Notes: generated from the letters alone by a model not told the origin. DNA of 64,000 bases from Rhodanobacteraceae bacterium ZG21-1 (GCA_021390615.1 JAJEJU010000020.1:1-64000), one strand, 5' to 3'. Counted from the first letter of the stretch, positions 49,589-59,884 are shown. Program-made: numbers and translations.

Positions 49589-51619
49589 TCAACCGGGCAG
49601 CTTGAAGTGCGCCACCGAACGCCGCAGGTCGCTCGCCAGCTGGGCCAGGTAGCCGATCGAGTCGGCGGTCTGGCTGGCGCCCTGCGAGGTCTGCGAAGTG
49701 ATCTCCTGGATCGCGTTCATCGATTGTGAAATGTCGGTAGCGGCGATCGACTGCTGCCGCGCGGCGGTGGAGATGTTCTGAATCAGCGCCGACAAGTCGT
49801 GCGAAACGCGCTCGATGTCACCCAGGGCGCTGCCGGCGTCTTCCGCCTTGCGCGCTCCCGCCACCACTTCGGCGGTGGTCTGCTCCATCGAATTCACCGC
49901 CTCGTTGGTATCCGACTGAATGGTCTGCACCAGCGTTTCGATACGCTTCGTCGCGCTGGCGGAGCGTTCCGCCAGGCGCTGCACTTCGTCCGCCACCACC
50001 GCGAAGCCGCGTCCGGCCTCGCCGGCCGAGGCGGCCTGGATGGCGGCGTTCAAGGCCAGGATATTGGTCTGCTCGGCGATGTCGTTGATCAGTTCCACGA
50101 TCGAGCCGATTTCCTGCGAAGACTCGCCCAGCCGCTTGATGCGCTTGGAGGTTTCCTGGATCTGGTCGCGGATCGAGTCCATCCCGGAGATGGTTTCGCG
50201 CACCACTTCGGCGCCGCGCGAGGCGATCTGCACCGAGCGCTCCGCCACGTCGGCCGACTCGGCCGAGTCCTTCGACACGTTGTCCATCGAGCTGGCGATC
50301 TGGTTGATCGCGCTGGTCGCGGTGCTGATCCGCTGCGCCTGCTGCTCGGCGGCGTCGGCCAGGTGTCGCGCGGTGGTCTGGGTTTCCTGCGCGGACGAGG
50401 ACACCTGCTCCGAGGTCTCGTTGATGGTCGCCACCAGGGTGCGCAGCTCGTCGATGGCGTAGTTCACCGAGTCGGCGATGGCGCCGGTGATGTCCTCGGT
50501 GACCGTGGTCTTGACGGTGAGGTCGCCTTCGGCCAGCGAACCCATCTCGTCCAGCAGGCGCATGATCGCCTCCTGGTTGCGCTGGTTGAGCTCGGTACTT
50601 TCACGGAAGCGGCGGCGCTGGTCGGTGATCTGCATGAAGGCGAACATCACCGCGAAGATCAGCGCCGCACCGGCGCCGAGCAGGCCCCACCACACGTTGG
50701 GGAACAACCGACGCAGCGGCAGCTTGCCGATCTGCTCGGACAATTCGTTGGCGCGCAGCAGCACGTCCTGCGAGTGCGCCGAGGCCTGGTTGCCGGCCTG
50801 CTTCACCGCGGCCAGGCTGCCGGCGGCCGATACCAGCTTGGCCACCGGATCGCTCACCTGCTGCCAGTTCTGCTGCATGCCGGTGAGGATCTTGCGCGCG
50901 TTGGCGTCGTTCATGGCCTTCACGCCGGAGTCGGCGTTGCCCTCGATCAGGCCGCCCAGCACGGTGCCGTAGAGCTGCGCGTCGCGGGCCAGGCCGTCCG
51001 CGGCGGACTGCGCGGTGTCGCCGCCCTGCAGGACCTCCTGCACGCGGCGCAGCATGCGGTCGGCCACCAGCATCTGGCGCGAGGAGCCGAGCATCTGGTC
51101 GGCGCTGCCGTTGCGCTGCTGCAGGATGTTGACCACCTGCTCCATGCTGGAATTGAGCAGCGGCATCTGCTTGGACAAGGTGTCGGCGCGCTGCGCCGAG
51201 TCCAGCACCACCCCTTTATTGGTGATGATCTTGCTGATGTCGCCGTCGAGCTGGGTCCAGGCCGCGTTGAGCGCGCTGACGGCGCGCCCGGTCGGGGTGG
51301 CGCCATTGTCGGCGTAGGCGCTCATCGAGCCGGCCGGGTCGCCTTTGTTCAGGTGCTGCACGGCCGAGTCGATGGTGTTGCGCGCCGCCTCCAGTTCCCT
51401 GAAGGCGTCGACGTTGCCGCCGGAGGCCTCCAGCGCGTAGTTGGCGGTCTGCTGCGACAGCACCTGGATCTGCGTGGTCAGCGCGCTCGCCTGACGGTCC
51501 TCGGCGTTCTTCACCGTCAACATGCCGAAGTCGAGAACCGCGAAGACGATCGCGACCACCAGCAGAATCACCAGTGTCGCGTAGCTCCGCTCCCTGCCGA
51601 CGCCGCCTGTAGTACTCAT
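49589..51619 (-). CDS. pilJ: Pilus chemoreceptor PilJ
   Basis: 676 residues from the ATG at 51619 (GAGGTG just upstream). Two membrane helices (~14-34 and ~305-325) enclose a periplasmic helical PilJ domain; HAMP and a long MCP signalling hairpin follow ([21 protein letters not shown]). The next gene is chpA with 88 bp between: the methyltransferase pilK usual at this place in Pseudomonas is missing. Confidence 0.95.
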   Translation of the reverse strand: MSTTGGVGRERSYATLVILLVVAIVFAVLDFGMLTVKNAEDRQASALTTQIQVLSQQTANYALEASGGNVDAFRELEAARNTIDSAVQHLNKGDPAGSMSAYADNGATPTGRAVSALNAAWTQLDGDISKIITNKGVVLDSAQRADTLSKQMPLLNSSMEQVVNILQQRNGSADQMLGSSRQMLVADRMLRRVQEVLQGGDTAQSAADGLARDAQLYGTVLGGLIEGNADSGVKAMNDANARKILTGMQQNWQQVSDPVAKLVSAAGSLAAVKQAGNQASAHSQDVLLRANELSEQIGKLPLRRLFPNVWWGLLGAGAALIFAVMFAFMQITDQRRRFRESTELNQRNQEAIMRLLDEMGSLAEGDLTVKTTVTEDITGAIADSVNYAIDELRTLVATINETSEQVSSSAQETQTTARHLADAAEQQAQRISTATSAINQIASSMDNVSKDSAESADVAERSVQIASRGAEVVRETISGMDSIRDQIQETSKRIKRLGESSQEIGSIVELINDIAEQTNILALNAAIQAASAGEAGRGFAVVADEVQRLAERSASATKRIETLVQTIQSDTNEAVNSMEQTTAEVVAGARKAEDAGSALGDIERVSHDLSALIQNISTAARQQSIAATDISQSMNAIQEITSQTSQGASQTADSIGYLAQLASDLRRSVAHFKLPG

Positions 51620-51745
51620 GTTCACCTCACCCGTCTGCACCGCACCATTTACGATCCGCCGGCAGCGCACAGCACTGCCCTAGGCGTGGCACTCGTTCGT
51701 TGTCCCGGCCCCAATCGGCGCCGGCCTTAGTGTTTCCGAGCCCGC

Positions 51746-52285
51746 TCAGGCCGCGGCCTGGCGGAAATCCGGCGCACGCACCAACCTGGCCATGCTGAAC
51801 AGCGCCAGGTCCTGCTCGCCGACGCGGTCGCTGGCGAAGCGCGCCAGGCGCGGATCGTCCTCGCGCCCGGCCTGGCGACGCTGTTCGGCGTCGACCACGC
51901 GCTGCCCAAGCACCTCGTCGACCAGCAGGGCGACGCTGCCGACGCCCTGGCGCACCACCAGCAGGCGGCTGCGCTCGCTGGACGGGGTACGCTCCCCAAA
52001 CAAGAATCGTGCCAGATCGACCACCGGCACCAGGTTGCCGCGCACGTTGGCGATGCCGAGCAGCCAGGGCTGGGTGCCGGGCACCGGCGTCAGCGCCGGC
52101 ACGGCCAGCAATTCGCTGATCTCGTCGATGCCGCTGACGAACAGACGGCTGCCGACCCGGTAGCCGATGCCGCGCCACAGGCCCGGCGCCTCCAGCTTCT
52201 CGGCCGAATCCGAGGCGTGCGCCAGCGACAGCCTTTCGTAGTGGGCGAGGATCTCGAACGGAGTGAGTACGGCGGTTGCTTGCAT
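51746..52285 (-). CDS. pilI: CheW-like adaptor PilI
   Basis: 179 residues with a CheW domain (IDEISELLAVPALTPVPGTQPWLLGIANVRGNLVPVVDL). It couples PilJ to ChpA. It follows pilH by 7 bp and is separated from pilJ by 126 bp. Confidence 0.93.
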   Translation of the reverse strand: MQATAVLTPFEILAHYERLSLAHASDSAEKLEAPGLWRGIGYRVGSRLFVSGIDEISELLAVPALTPVPGTQPWLLGIANVRGNLVPVVDLARFLFGERTPSSERSRLLVVRQGVGSVALLVDEVLGQRVVDAEQRRQAGREDDPRLARFASDRVGEQDLALFSMARLVRAPDFRQAAA

Positions 52286-52292
52286 GGTCGCC

Positions 52293-52664
52293 TCAGGCCG
52301 CGTCGGGCAGCAGGTCGTGGATGCAGGCGAGCAGATCCTTCTCGGTCACCGGTTTGGTGATGAAGGCGCGCGCGCCCTGCCGCAGGCCCCACACGCGGTC
52401 GGTCTCCATCGATTTGGTGGTGATCATCACGATCGGCACGGCCGCCGTGACCGGGTCGCGGCTCAGCGTGCGGGTCGCCTGGAAGCCGTTGATGCCCGGC
52501 ATGATCACGTCCATGATCACCAGGTCCGGCCGCTCGGCGCGCACCCGCTCGATGCCGTCTTCGGCATTGCTCACGGCCGCGACGCGATGCCCGGCCCGCT
52601 CGAGCAGCGTGGTGAACACGCGCACGTCGGTCGGTGAATCGTCGATGATCAGAATGTTCGCCAC
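52293..52664 (-). CDS. pilH: Response regulator PilH
   Basis: 123 residues from the GTG at 52664, chosen because GGAGGGG lies 5 nt upstream and the protein then begins ANILIIDDS as in the family. Single receiver domain: acidic pair IDDS, phospho-acceptor Asp in VIMDVIMPGINGF, and TTK ... ITKP. It acts on pilus retraction and as a phosphate sink. Confidence 0.92.
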   Translation of the reverse strand: MANILIIDDSPTDVRVFTTLLERAGHRVAAVSNAEDGIERVRAERPDLVIMDVIMPGINGFQATRTLSRDPVTAAVPIVMITTKSMETDRVWGLRQGARAFITKPVTEKDLLACIHDLLPDAA

Positions 52665-52696
52665 ACCGTCCCCTCCGGACACTGCAGTCACAGGCG

Positions 52697-53092
52697 TCAT
52701 ACCGTGCCGACGTGACGGTGGATGGCGCCAAGCAGCTCGTCACGAGTGAAGGGCTTGGTCAGGTATTGCTCGGCTCCCACGATGCGTCCGCGCGCCTTGT
52801 CGAACAGGCCGTCCTTGGAGCTCAGCATGATGACCGGCGTGCTGCGGAACTGCGGGTTGTTCTTGATCAGCGCGCAGGTCTGATAGCCGTCCAGCCGAGG
52901 CATCATGATGTCGACGAAGATGATCGCCGGCCGCTGATCCGAAATCTTCGCCAGCGCCTCGAAGCCATCGACCGCTGTGAGCACCTCGCAACCTTCCTTT
53001 TTCAGCAAGGTCTCCGCCGTGCGGCGGATCGTCTTCGAGTCGTCGATCACCATGACCTTCAGACCGGTCAAGCCGTTTGCGCTTTCGTTCAA
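52697..53092 (-). CDS. pilG: Response regulator PilG
   Basis: 131 residues from a TTG at 53092, preferred because GGGGAG stands 8 nt upstream and the product then starts (M)NESANGLTGLKVMVIDDSK, as in xanthomonad PilG; a GTG and an ATG further up are alternatives. Receiver domain with phospho-acceptor Asp in IIFVDIMMPRLDGYQT, then MLSSKDG and LTKPFTRDEL. It opens the Pil-Chp operon and promotes pilus extension. Confidence 0.93.
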   Translation of the reverse strand: MNESANGLTGLKVMVIDDSKTIRRTAETLLKKEGCEVLTAVDGFEALAKISDQRPAIIFVDIMMPRLDGYQTCALIKNNPQFRSTPVIMLSSKDGLFDKARGRIVGAEQYLTKPFTRDELLGAIHRHVGTV

Positions 53093-53408
53093 GTTCACTG
53101 CTCCCCCTGCGACCTCACCCCTGGCCATGATGCTGTGCAGCCCGTCCCTGTCCCGCGCCAGCCCGGCGATCATGCCAAACCCTCGTTGTACACCTGCTCT
53201 GTGTCAGGATGTAAGCGTTGCTGTTTACCGCCTGCGTGGCATCGCGTCAAGCAGCGCGCTGCTGCGCGAACGCCATGATGTGCGGCCATGCTCACCGAAC
53301 CGTTTTATCCTTGCGGCGCACCGATCACCTCGGCGAACATCGCTACCCTTTCGCCCGGCCCGTCCTTCCCCTGGGACGCCGCCGCGGTCTGCCCTCTGGA
53401 GAATAACG
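53093..53408. other. Divergent gap between pilG and gshB
   Basis: 316 bp. It must hold the promoters of the pilG-chpC operon and of gshB, but no convincing -35/-10 pair, operator or RNA was recognised by eye. The first ~100 bp can be read as an N-terminal extension of pilG. Confidence 0.4.
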
Positions 53409-54371
53409 ATGGCCCTCTCGATCGCGGTGCTGATGGACCCCATCGGCGCCATCAAGGTCGCCAAGGACACCAGCTTCGCCATGCTGCTGGAGGCCCAGCG
53501 CCGCGGCCACGCGCTGTACTACCTGCAGCAGGGTGACCTGGCCGTGCGCGACGGCGTGCCGCGCGGCCGGCTGACCCCGCTGACCGTGCGCGACGACCCG
53601 GCCGACTGGTTCAGCCTGGGCGAGCCGGCCTGGGGCGACCTGCGCGAGTTGGACGTGGTGCTGATGCGCAAGGACCCGCCGGTCGACGCCGAGTTCGTCT
53701 ACGACACCATGGTGCTGGAGCTGGCCCAGCGCGCCGGCGTGCTGGTAGTCAACGACCCGCGCTCGCTGCGCGACTGCAACGAAAAGTTGTTCGCCCTGCA
53801 ATTCCCCCAGTGCATCGCGCCGACCCTGGTGGCGCGCGACGCCGCCAAGCTGCGCCGCTTCGTCGCCGAGCACGGCGAAGTGGTGCTGAAGCCGCTGGAC
53901 GGCATGGGCGGGCGGGGCATCTTCCGGGTCAAGGCCGGCGACAGCAATCTCAACTCGATGCTGGAGACCCTGCTCGACCACGGCCGGTGCTTCACTATCG
54001 CGCAGAAGTACATCCCGCAGATCGTCGAGGGCGACAAGCGCATCCTGGTGGTCGACGGCGAAGCGGTGCCCTACGCGCTGGCACGCATCCCGCAGGGCGA
54101 CGAATTCCGCGGCAACCTGGCCGCCGGCGGCCGCGGCGAGGGCGTGCCGCTGAGCCAGCGCGACCGCTGGATCGTCGAGCAGGTGGCGCCCGAGCTGCGC
54201 CGCCGCGGCCTGCTGTTCGTCGGCCTGGACGTGATCGGCGACTATCTGACCGAGATCAATGTCACTTCGCCCACCTGCGTACGCGAGCTGGACAAGCAGT
54301 TCGGGCTGAACATCGCCGGCCAGCTGTTCGACGTGATTGATCGCCTGGCGGCCGGAAAGCGAGCCGCGTGA
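53409..54371 (+). CDS. gshB: Glutathione synthetase
   Basis: 320 residues from the ATG at 53409 (GGAG 8 nt upstream). N-terminal IAVLMDPIGAIKVAKDTSFAML, ATP-grasp motifs VVLKPLDGMGGRGIFRV and YLTEINVTSPTCVREL. It joins gamma-glutamylcysteine and glycine. The stop overlaps the tonB GTG (GTGA). Confidence 0.97.
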   Translation: MALSIAVLMDPIGAIKVAKDTSFAMLLEAQRRGHALYYLQQGDLAVRDGVPRGRLTPLTVRDDPADWFSLGEPAWGDLRELDVVLMRKDPPVDAEFVYDTMVLELAQRAGVLVVNDPRSLRDCNEKLFALQFPQCIAPTLVARDAAKLRRFVAEHGEVVLKPLDGMGGRGIFRVKAGDSNLNSMLETLLDHGRCFTIAQKYIPQIVEGDKRILVVDGEAVPYALARIPQGDEFRGNLAAGGRGEGVPLSQRDRWIVEQVAPELRRRGLLFVGLDVIGDYLTEINVTSPTCVRELDKQFGLNIAGQLFDVIDRLAAGKRAA

Positions 54372-55237
54372 GCCAGCCCGCCGTCCGTCCCGATGGGTCC
54401 GGCGCGCTCGGCGCCACCCTGCTGTTCTCGCTGCTGCTGCACGGGGTGCTGCTGCTCGGCATCACCTTCCATTTCGCCGCCGCCAAGCCGAGCTTGCCGA
54501 CGCTGGACGTGACCCTGGTCGACGTGGCCAACCGCGAGGCACCGGACAAGGCCGACTTTCTGGCCCAAGCCAACAACCAGGGCGGCGGCGACAGCGACAA
54601 GGCGGCCCGCCCCTCGCAGATCGCCTCGGGCCTGCTGCCCACGCCCAGCGACGGCGTCGCGCCGCAGCCGCTGCAGGCCGGTGCGCCGAAACCGCAGGAC
54701 GCCACCGACGAACGGCGCCTGACCACCAGCGGCAACAGCAGCTTCAGCGTCGCCAGCGACGATGCGCACCCGCAGCACGACGCCCAGCCGCTGCCCGAGT
54801 CGCCGCAGGACATCCAGCGCGACCAGGAAATGGCCCGGCTGGCTGCCGCGCTGAGCACCCAGAACCAGGCCTACGCCAAGCGCCCGCACAAGAAGTTCAT
54901 CTCGGCCAACACCAAGGAATTCGCCTATGCCGCTTATATGCGCGGCATGGTCGACCGCATCGAACGGGTCGGCAACCTGAACTATCCGGAGATCGCCCGC
55001 CGCAAGGGCCTGCACGGCGACTTGCTGCTGACCGTCACCCTCGATCCGTCCGGTCGGGTGATCGACGTGGAAATCGTCAAGAGCTCGGGCTACCCGGAGC
55101 TGGACAACGCGGCCAAGCGCATCGTCGGCCTGGCCGCGCCGTTCCCGCCCTTGCCGGCCACCAAGGAGCGGGTCGACGAACTGCACATCACCCGTACCTG
55201 GGAGTTCCAGCCCGAGTACCTGCTGCACATGCGCTGA
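54368..55237 (+). CDS. tonB: TonB-family energy transducer
   Basis: 289 residues from the GTG at 54368. One N-terminal membrane helix (~14-36, LGATLLFSLLLHGVLLLGITFHF, with the key His), a periplasmic linker poor in the usual PxPx repeats, and a C-terminal TonB domain (YPEIARRKGLHGDLLLTVTLDPSGRV, ... LDNAAKRIV). The same gshB-tonB-yqgE order occurs in xanthomonads and pseudomonads next to the pil cluster. No exbBD here. Confidence 0.9.
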   Translation: MSQPAVRPDGSGALGATLLFSLLLHGVLLLGITFHFAAAKPSLPTLDVTLVDVANREAPDKADFLAQANNQGGGDSDKAARPSQIASGLLPTPSDGVAPQPLQAGAPKPQDATDERRLTTSGNSSFSVASDDAHPQHDAQPLPESPQDIQRDQEMARLAAALSTQNQAYAKRPHKKFISANTKEFAYAAYMRGMVDRIERVGNLNYPEIARRKGLHGDLLLTVTLDPSGRVIDVEIVKSSGYPELDNAAKRIVGLAAPFPPLPATKERVDELHITRTWEFQPEYLLHMR

Positions 55238-55290
55238 GCGGCGCGGCGGCGCGGCCAGCAAGATTCGCGGGCGGCGCATACAATGGCGGC

Positions 55291-55860
55291 ATGAGCATTC
55301 TGAAGGCGCAGCCCCTCACCGGGCACTTCCTGATCGCCATGCCCAGCGTGGCCGAACCGCCGCTGTGCCGCGGCGTCGCCTTCCTGTGCCAGCACGACGA
55401 GGACGGCGCGGTGGGCCTGCTGGTGAACCAGCTCTCGGAATACCGCCTGGGCGACGTGCTGGCGCAGATGAAGCTGAGCTGCGACAACCCCGAGCTGGCC
55501 GACGCCCCGGTGCTGATCGGCGGTCCGGTGCAGCAGGAGCGCGGCTTCGTGCTGCACCGAGAACCGGGCCACTGGGAATCCAGCTACCGCATCAATGCCG
55601 ACTGGTCGGTCACCACCTCGCGCGACATCCTGGTCGCCATGGCCGCCGGCGAAGGGCCGCACCAGGCCCTGATGGCCCTGGGCTATGTCGGCTGGAGCGC
55701 CGGCCAGCTCGAGCGCGAGCTGATGGATAACGCCTGGCTGACCGTCGAGGCCAGCGAACGGGTGATGTTCCACACTCCGCTGGAAGAACGCTGGAGCGCG
55801 GCGGCCGGCCTGGTCGGCGTGGATCCGCTGCAGTTGCCCGACTACGCGGGGCATGCGTGA
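55291..55860 (+). CDS. yqgE: YqgE/AlgH family protein (UPF0301)
   Basis: 189 residues with the family signature TGHFLIAMPSVAEPPLCRGVAFLCQHDEDGAVGLLVN and VLIGGPVQQERGFVLHR. The exact function is unknown; it is almost always beside ruvX, as here. Confidence 0.94.
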   Translation: MSILKAQPLTGHFLIAMPSVAEPPLCRGVAFLCQHDEDGAVGLLVNQLSEYRLGDVLAQMKLSCDNPELADAPVLIGGPVQQERGFVLHREPGHWESSYRINADWSVTTSRDILVAMAAGEGPHQALMALGYVGWSAGQLERELMDNAWLTVEASERVMFHTPLEERWSAAAGLVGVDPLQLPDYAGHA

Positions 55861-55906
55861 GCGGGCAGGCGCCTGCCTTCCGGCCCGCGCCATCCGTGCG
55901 CCCGGC

Positions 55907-56362
55907 ATGAGCTGCGTGCTCGGTTTCGATTACGGCACCCGGCTGATCGGCGTGGCCGTCGGCAATCGCTATACCGGCCAGGCGCGCGCGATCGACACCG
56001 TGCCGGTGCGCGAAGGCGCGCCGGACTGGCGACAGCTGGATCGCCTGCGCGACGAGTGGCGGCCGGAAGCTCTGGTAGTCGGCCTGCCGCTGACCCTGGA
56101 CGGCCTCGAACAGCCGGCCAGCGCCGGCGCGCGTCGCTTCGCCGCCGCCTTGCACGAGCGCTACGAGCTGCCGGTGGCGCTGAGCGACGAGCGCCACAGC
56201 TCGCGCGAAGCCGCCCGACGCTTCGCCTCGGCGCGCGCCGCCGGGCTGAAGCGCCGGCGGGACGCCGCCCAGATCGACGCCGAGGCGGCCGCCGTGATCC
56301 TGGAACGCTGGCTGGCCGATGCCCCGCCTGCCGCTGCCCCCTCCCCTTCCACGTCTTCTTGA
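55907..56362 (+). CDS. ruvX: Holliday junction resolvase-like RuvX (YqgF)
   Basis: 151 residues from the ATG at 55907 (MSCVLGFDYGTRLIGVAVG); an earlier ATG at 55853 overlaps yqgE and gives an atypical tail. RNase H-fold residues: FDYGT Asp, LVVGLPLTLDG, and SDERHSSREA. Involved in pre-16S rRNA 5' maturation. Eleven bp before pyrB. Confidence 0.92.
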   Translation: MSCVLGFDYGTRLIGVAVGNRYTGQARAIDTVPVREGAPDWRQLDRLRDEWRPEALVVGLPLTLDGLEQPASAGARRFAAALHERYELPVALSDERHSSREAARRFASARAAGLKRRRDAAQIDAEAAAVILERWLADAPPAAAPSPSTSS

Positions 56363-56373
56363 CCGGCCCCGCC

Positions 56374-57300
56374 ATGAGCCTTCGCCTGCGCCACCTCACC
56401 ACCCTCGAACACCTGCCGCGCGAAAGCATCGAGCGCCTGCTCGACCGCGCCGTGATGCTGCGCGACGCCTGCGCGCACGGCACCCGCAAGCTGGACCAGC
56501 TGGCCGGGCGCACCGTGCTCAACTTGTTCTTCGAGCCGTCCACCCGCACCCGCACCTCGTTCGAGCTGGCCGCGCGCCGGCTGGGTGCCGACGTGATCAA
56601 TTTCGACATCGGGCTGTCCTCGACCAGCAAGGGCGAGGAACTGTTCGACACCCTGCACACGCTCGAGGCCATGCACCTGGACGCGATCGTGGTGCGGCAC
56701 AAGCAGTCCGGCACCCCGGAAGAACTGGTGCGCCACGCCATGAGCGGGGTCTCGGTGATCAACGCCGGCGACGGCAACCGGGCCCACCCTACCCAGGGCC
56801 TGCTCGACGTGCTGACCATCCGCCAGCACCGACCCGACTTCAGCAAGCTGGTGGTGACCATCTGCGGCGACGTGGAGCATTCGCGGGTGGCCCGCTCCGA
56901 CGTGCATGCACTGACCGCACTGGGGGCCAAGGAAATCCGCCTGTGCGGCCCGGCCAGCCTGATGCCGGCCGCGGGCGAGCTGCCGCAATGCCAGCGCTTC
57001 GAGGATTTCGACCAGGCCATCGCCGGCGCCGACGCGGTCATCATGCTGCGCCTGCAGAAAGAGCGCATGAGCGACACCGAACTGCCCGACGAGACGGCCT
57101 ATTTCCGCCATTTCGGGCTGGACAAGCGCCGCCTGGCGATGGCCGCCAAGGGCTGCCTGGTGATGCATCCCGGCCCGCTCAACCGCGGCATCGAGATCGC
57201 CTCCGAGGTGGCCGACGGCGCCCAGTCGCGCATCCTGGAGCAGGTCGGCAACGGGGTCTTCGTGCGCATGGCCGTGCTCAGCGAGATGCTGGCCCGCTGA
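56374..57300 (+). CDS. pyrB: Aspartate carbamoyltransferase catalytic chain
   Basis: 308 residues. Carbamoyl-phosphate site PSTRTRTSFELAARRLGA, SSTSKGEELFDTLHTLEAM, HPTQGLLDVLTI, and HPGPLNRGIE at the aspartate side. It commits to pyrimidine synthesis. No regulatory pyrI or pseudo-dihydroorotase follows; the next gene is unrelated. Confidence 0.97.
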   Translation: MSLRLRHLTTLEHLPRESIERLLDRAVMLRDACAHGTRKLDQLAGRTVLNLFFEPSTRTRTSFELAARRLGADVINFDIGLSSTSKGEELFDTLHTLEAMHLDAIVVRHKQSGTPEELVRHAMSGVSVINAGDGNRAHPTQGLLDVLTIRQHRPDFSKLVVTICGDVEHSRVARSDVHALTALGAKEIRLCGPASLMPAAGELPQCQRFEDFDQAIAGADAVIMLRLQKERMSDTELPDETAYFRHFGLDKRRLAMAAKGCLVMHPGPLNRGIEIASEVADGAQSRILEQVGNGVFVRMAVLSEMLAR

Positions 57301-57409
57301 GTCGCCGCCGTCGCGGATCGGGCGCTGCCGACAGTCGGGACCGGCGGCCGATACACGTCGGCGCAAAGCAGGCATAATAATCAACGCATAACACCAATTG
57401 GGGATTACC

Positions 57410-59182
57410 ATGCGATTGACAACGCGAACTCTCGCGCTGGCTATAGGCGGCTTGCTGCTGGTCGGCTGCGGACACAAGGACAAGGATGCACCCCTGGCTT
57501 TCGTGCCGGCCGACACGCCATACGTCGTGGCCAACCTGGACGTGCTCGACGACGATACCCGCAAGGCGATGCTGGCCCAGGCCAACGCGCAGTTGCCGGC
57601 CCAGCTGGCGCAGATCAACAGCAGCGCCGATGAACTGGCCGCCAAGGATCCCGATACCGCGCGCCTGATGCATGCCTTCACCGCCGAGCTGAACGGCAAG
57701 ACCCTCGAGGCCTTCGCGCAGAACGCCGGCTTCGACCTCAAGGGCCATTCCGCCTTCTACGGCGTGGGCCTGGCCCCGGTGCTGCGCCTCGAGCTGAGCG
57801 ACCCGGCCGCGTTCGAGAGCTTCATCGCACGACTGGAAACCGCCTACGGCAAGAAGTTCGACGTGGCCAAGGTCGGCGACCAGAGCTATCGCAAGCACGT
57901 CTCCGCCGAAACCGGCACCGAAGTGGTGATCGCCACCGTCGGCAAGCAGGCCGTCGCCGCGGTGCTGCCGTCCGACGCCGCCGAGCCGCTGCTGCGCCAG
58001 GCGCTCGGCCTCGACCGTCCCTCCAGCAGCCTGCTCGACGACGGCAGCCTGGAACAGCTGGCGAAGGACAAGGGCTATCAGCCCTGGGCCGTCGGCAAGT
58101 TCGACTTCACCCGCGCGCTGCCGCTGGCCGCCAGCGGCAAGGATCCGCTGTTCGGCGCCCTGCTCAAGGCACATGCCCAGAGCGAGTCGAGCAAGACCGG
58201 CGAGCCGGTGGCCAACCAGCTGCAGATCCCCGCCAGCTGCACCGACGACGCCAACCGCGTCGCCGCGCGCGTGCCGCAGATCACCTTCGGCTACACCAAG
58301 CTCGACGCGACCCATCAGGACATGCGCTGGGACGTGAAGGTGGCCGACGACATCAGCAAGGCCTTCTCCGGCCTCAAGGTCGAGCTGCCCGGCCTGGGCG
58401 GCGACAGCAGTGCGCCGTTCGACCTCAGCCTGGCGGTGCCGATGGCCAGCGTGCGCACTTTCTGGAGCGCGCAGGCCGACGCGGTGACGGCCAAGCCGTT
58501 CACCTGCCCGGCGATGACCAACCTCAACGAGAGCTTCACCCAACTCGGCTCGGCCATGCAGAAGGCCGCCGTGCCGCCGGTGGGCGATCTGCTCGGCCTG
58601 CGCATCGCGCTGGACAGCTTCGACGTCGATCCCAACGGCGGCATGCCGAAGTTCGCCGGTCGCGTCGTGGTCGGCACCAACAATCCGGCCGGCCTGCTGG
58701 CCATGGGCCAGATGGCCCTGCCCGCGCTCGCCCAGGTCAAGCTGAGCAACGACGGCAAGCCGGTGGCCCTGCCTGCCGATGCGACCGCGGCGCTGGGTCA
58801 GCCGATGTGGGCGGCGATGGGCGACAAGGCCCTGGCAGTGGCGATCGGCGCCGGCGAAGACGCCAAGCTGACCGACACCGTGAAGGCTCCCGTCGGCGAT
58901 GCCGGCCGCATGCTGCGTGCTTACCTCAGCGGCGACATGTACGGCGCCTGGATCAAGTTCATGCAGCAGAAGACCGACAGCATGGCTGCGCTGAGCAGCT
59001 CGGTGGACCACGACCCGGCGACCGATCCGAACGGCTCCGACGACGCCAAGAACGCCGCGGCCCGCTCCAAGGCCCAGCTCGATGCGATGGCTGCCCAGGC
59101 GGCGCGCATCAAGGGCATCAGCGGCGAAATGCACGTGGACGACAGCGGCATCGTGATCACCACGCAGACCGAGCTGAAGTAA
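57410..59182 (+). CDS. Large lipoprotein of unknown function
   Basis: 590 residues. Lipobox LLVGC (Cys ~20), then a Sec-exported body starting FVPADTPYVVANLDVLDDD. The AYG/VVGT segments and repeated LSDPAAFESFI-type helices recall DUF3352-like proteins, but I cannot confirm the family. No catalytic motif. It stands alone with its own upstream gap and a strong terminator downstream. The last 60 residues are Asp/Ala/Lys-rich. Confidence 0.8.
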   Translation: MRLTTRTLALAIGGLLLVGCGHKDKDAPLAFVPADTPYVVANLDVLDDDTRKAMLAQANAQLPAQLAQINSSADELAAKDPDTARLMHAFTAELNGKTLEAFAQNAGFDLKGHSAFYGVGLAPVLRLELSDPAAFESFIARLETAYGKKFDVAKVGDQSYRKHVSAETGTEVVIATVGKQAVAAVLPSDAAEPLLRQALGLDRPSSSLLDDGSLEQLAKDKGYQPWAVGKFDFTRALPLAASGKDPLFGALLKAHAQSESSKTGEPVANQLQIPASCTDDANRVAARVPQITFGYTKLDATHQDMRWDVKVADDISKAFSGLKVELPGLGGDSSAPFDLSLAVPMASVRTFWSAQADAVTAKPFTCPAMTNLNESFTQLGSAMQKAAVPPVGDLLGLRIALDSFDVDPNGGMPKFAGRVVVGTNNPAGLLAMGQMALPALAQVKLSNDGKPVALPADATAALGQPMWAAMGDKALAVAIGAGEDAKLTDTVKAPVGDAGRMLRAYLSGDMYGAWIKFMQQKTDSMAALSSSVDHDPATDPNGSDDAKNAAARSKAQLDAMAAQAARIKGISGEMHVDDSGIVITTQTELK

Positions 59183-59209
59183 TTCAGCCATTCTCTCTGC
59201 GGAGACTCG

Positions 59210-59237
59210 AAGGGGCGCCTCGGCGCCCCTTCTTTTT
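59210..59237 (+). terminator. Rho-independent terminator after the lipoprotein gene
   Basis: Inverted repeat AAGGGGCGCC / GGCGCCCCTT with a very short loop, followed by CTTTTT. It lies 27 bp after the stop at 59182. Confidence 0.9.
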
Positions 59238-59479
59238 GGCCTTGCGCAGCACGCCGACGCACGTGCGTCATGCCAACTCGGGCGTGTATCGCAACGCCTA
59301 GCCAACATCGCCGCCACATGGATTTCGCATTGCCCAGTCGCGCCTGAATGCCGGGCCGCGCAAGGCCCCAGCGGCAACCCTGCGTTCACGCACAGCCTGT
59401 TGTCATGACACCACGGATGCCGAGCAGGCACCGTCTGTCTTGAGACACGTAGACAGCCTTCGCCTTCCAGGAGAAAGCC

Positions 59480-59884
59480 ATGAGCAACATTTCGACCTTC
59501 CGCAAGTCCCTGATCGTCGCCGGCATGATGGCGGCGTGCGCGGCCGTGCCGTTTTCGCAGGCCATGGCGCAAGACAGCATGTCGCCCAGCCAGGCAACCC
59601 CGACCAGTCAGGCGAGCGACAATCAGACCGTTCCCGGCAAGGTGGACGACGCCTGGATCACCACCAAGGTGAAGTCCGAACTGGCCGCCGCCAAGAACAT
59701 CAAGTCGACCGACATCTCGGTGACCACCAATGACGGCGTGGTGACCCTGACCGGCACTGTGACCGGCGCCAAGCAGAAGACCCATGCCGAGCACGTCGCC
59801 AAGAAGGTCAAGGGCGTGAAGAGCGTGGACGCCAGCGGCCTCACGGTCAGCGCAGCCAGCTCGACCAGCGGCAGCGGCAGCTGA
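59480..59884 (+). CDS. BON-domain periplasmic protein (OsmY-like)
   Basis: 134 residues from the ATG at 59480 (GGAG upstream). Signal peptide ending SQAMA, a Ser/Gln/Thr-rich stretch, then one BON domain (DAWITTKVKSELAAAKNIKSTDISVTTNDGVVTLTG). One-BON relatives of OsmY bind membranes and are often stress-induced. Own terminator downstream. Confidence 0.88.
   Translation: MSNISTFRKSLIVAGMMAACAAVPFSQAMAQDSMSPSQATPTSQASDNQTVPGKVDDAWITTKVKSELAAAKNIKSTDISVTTNDGVVTLTGTVTGAKQKTHAEHVAKKVKGVKSVDASGLTVSAASSTSGSGS

Noticed and set aside
45256-49605. A 1449-codon plus-strand frame opposite chpA
   Set aside because: Antisense to a clearly conserved ChpA; the composition is a GC artefact.
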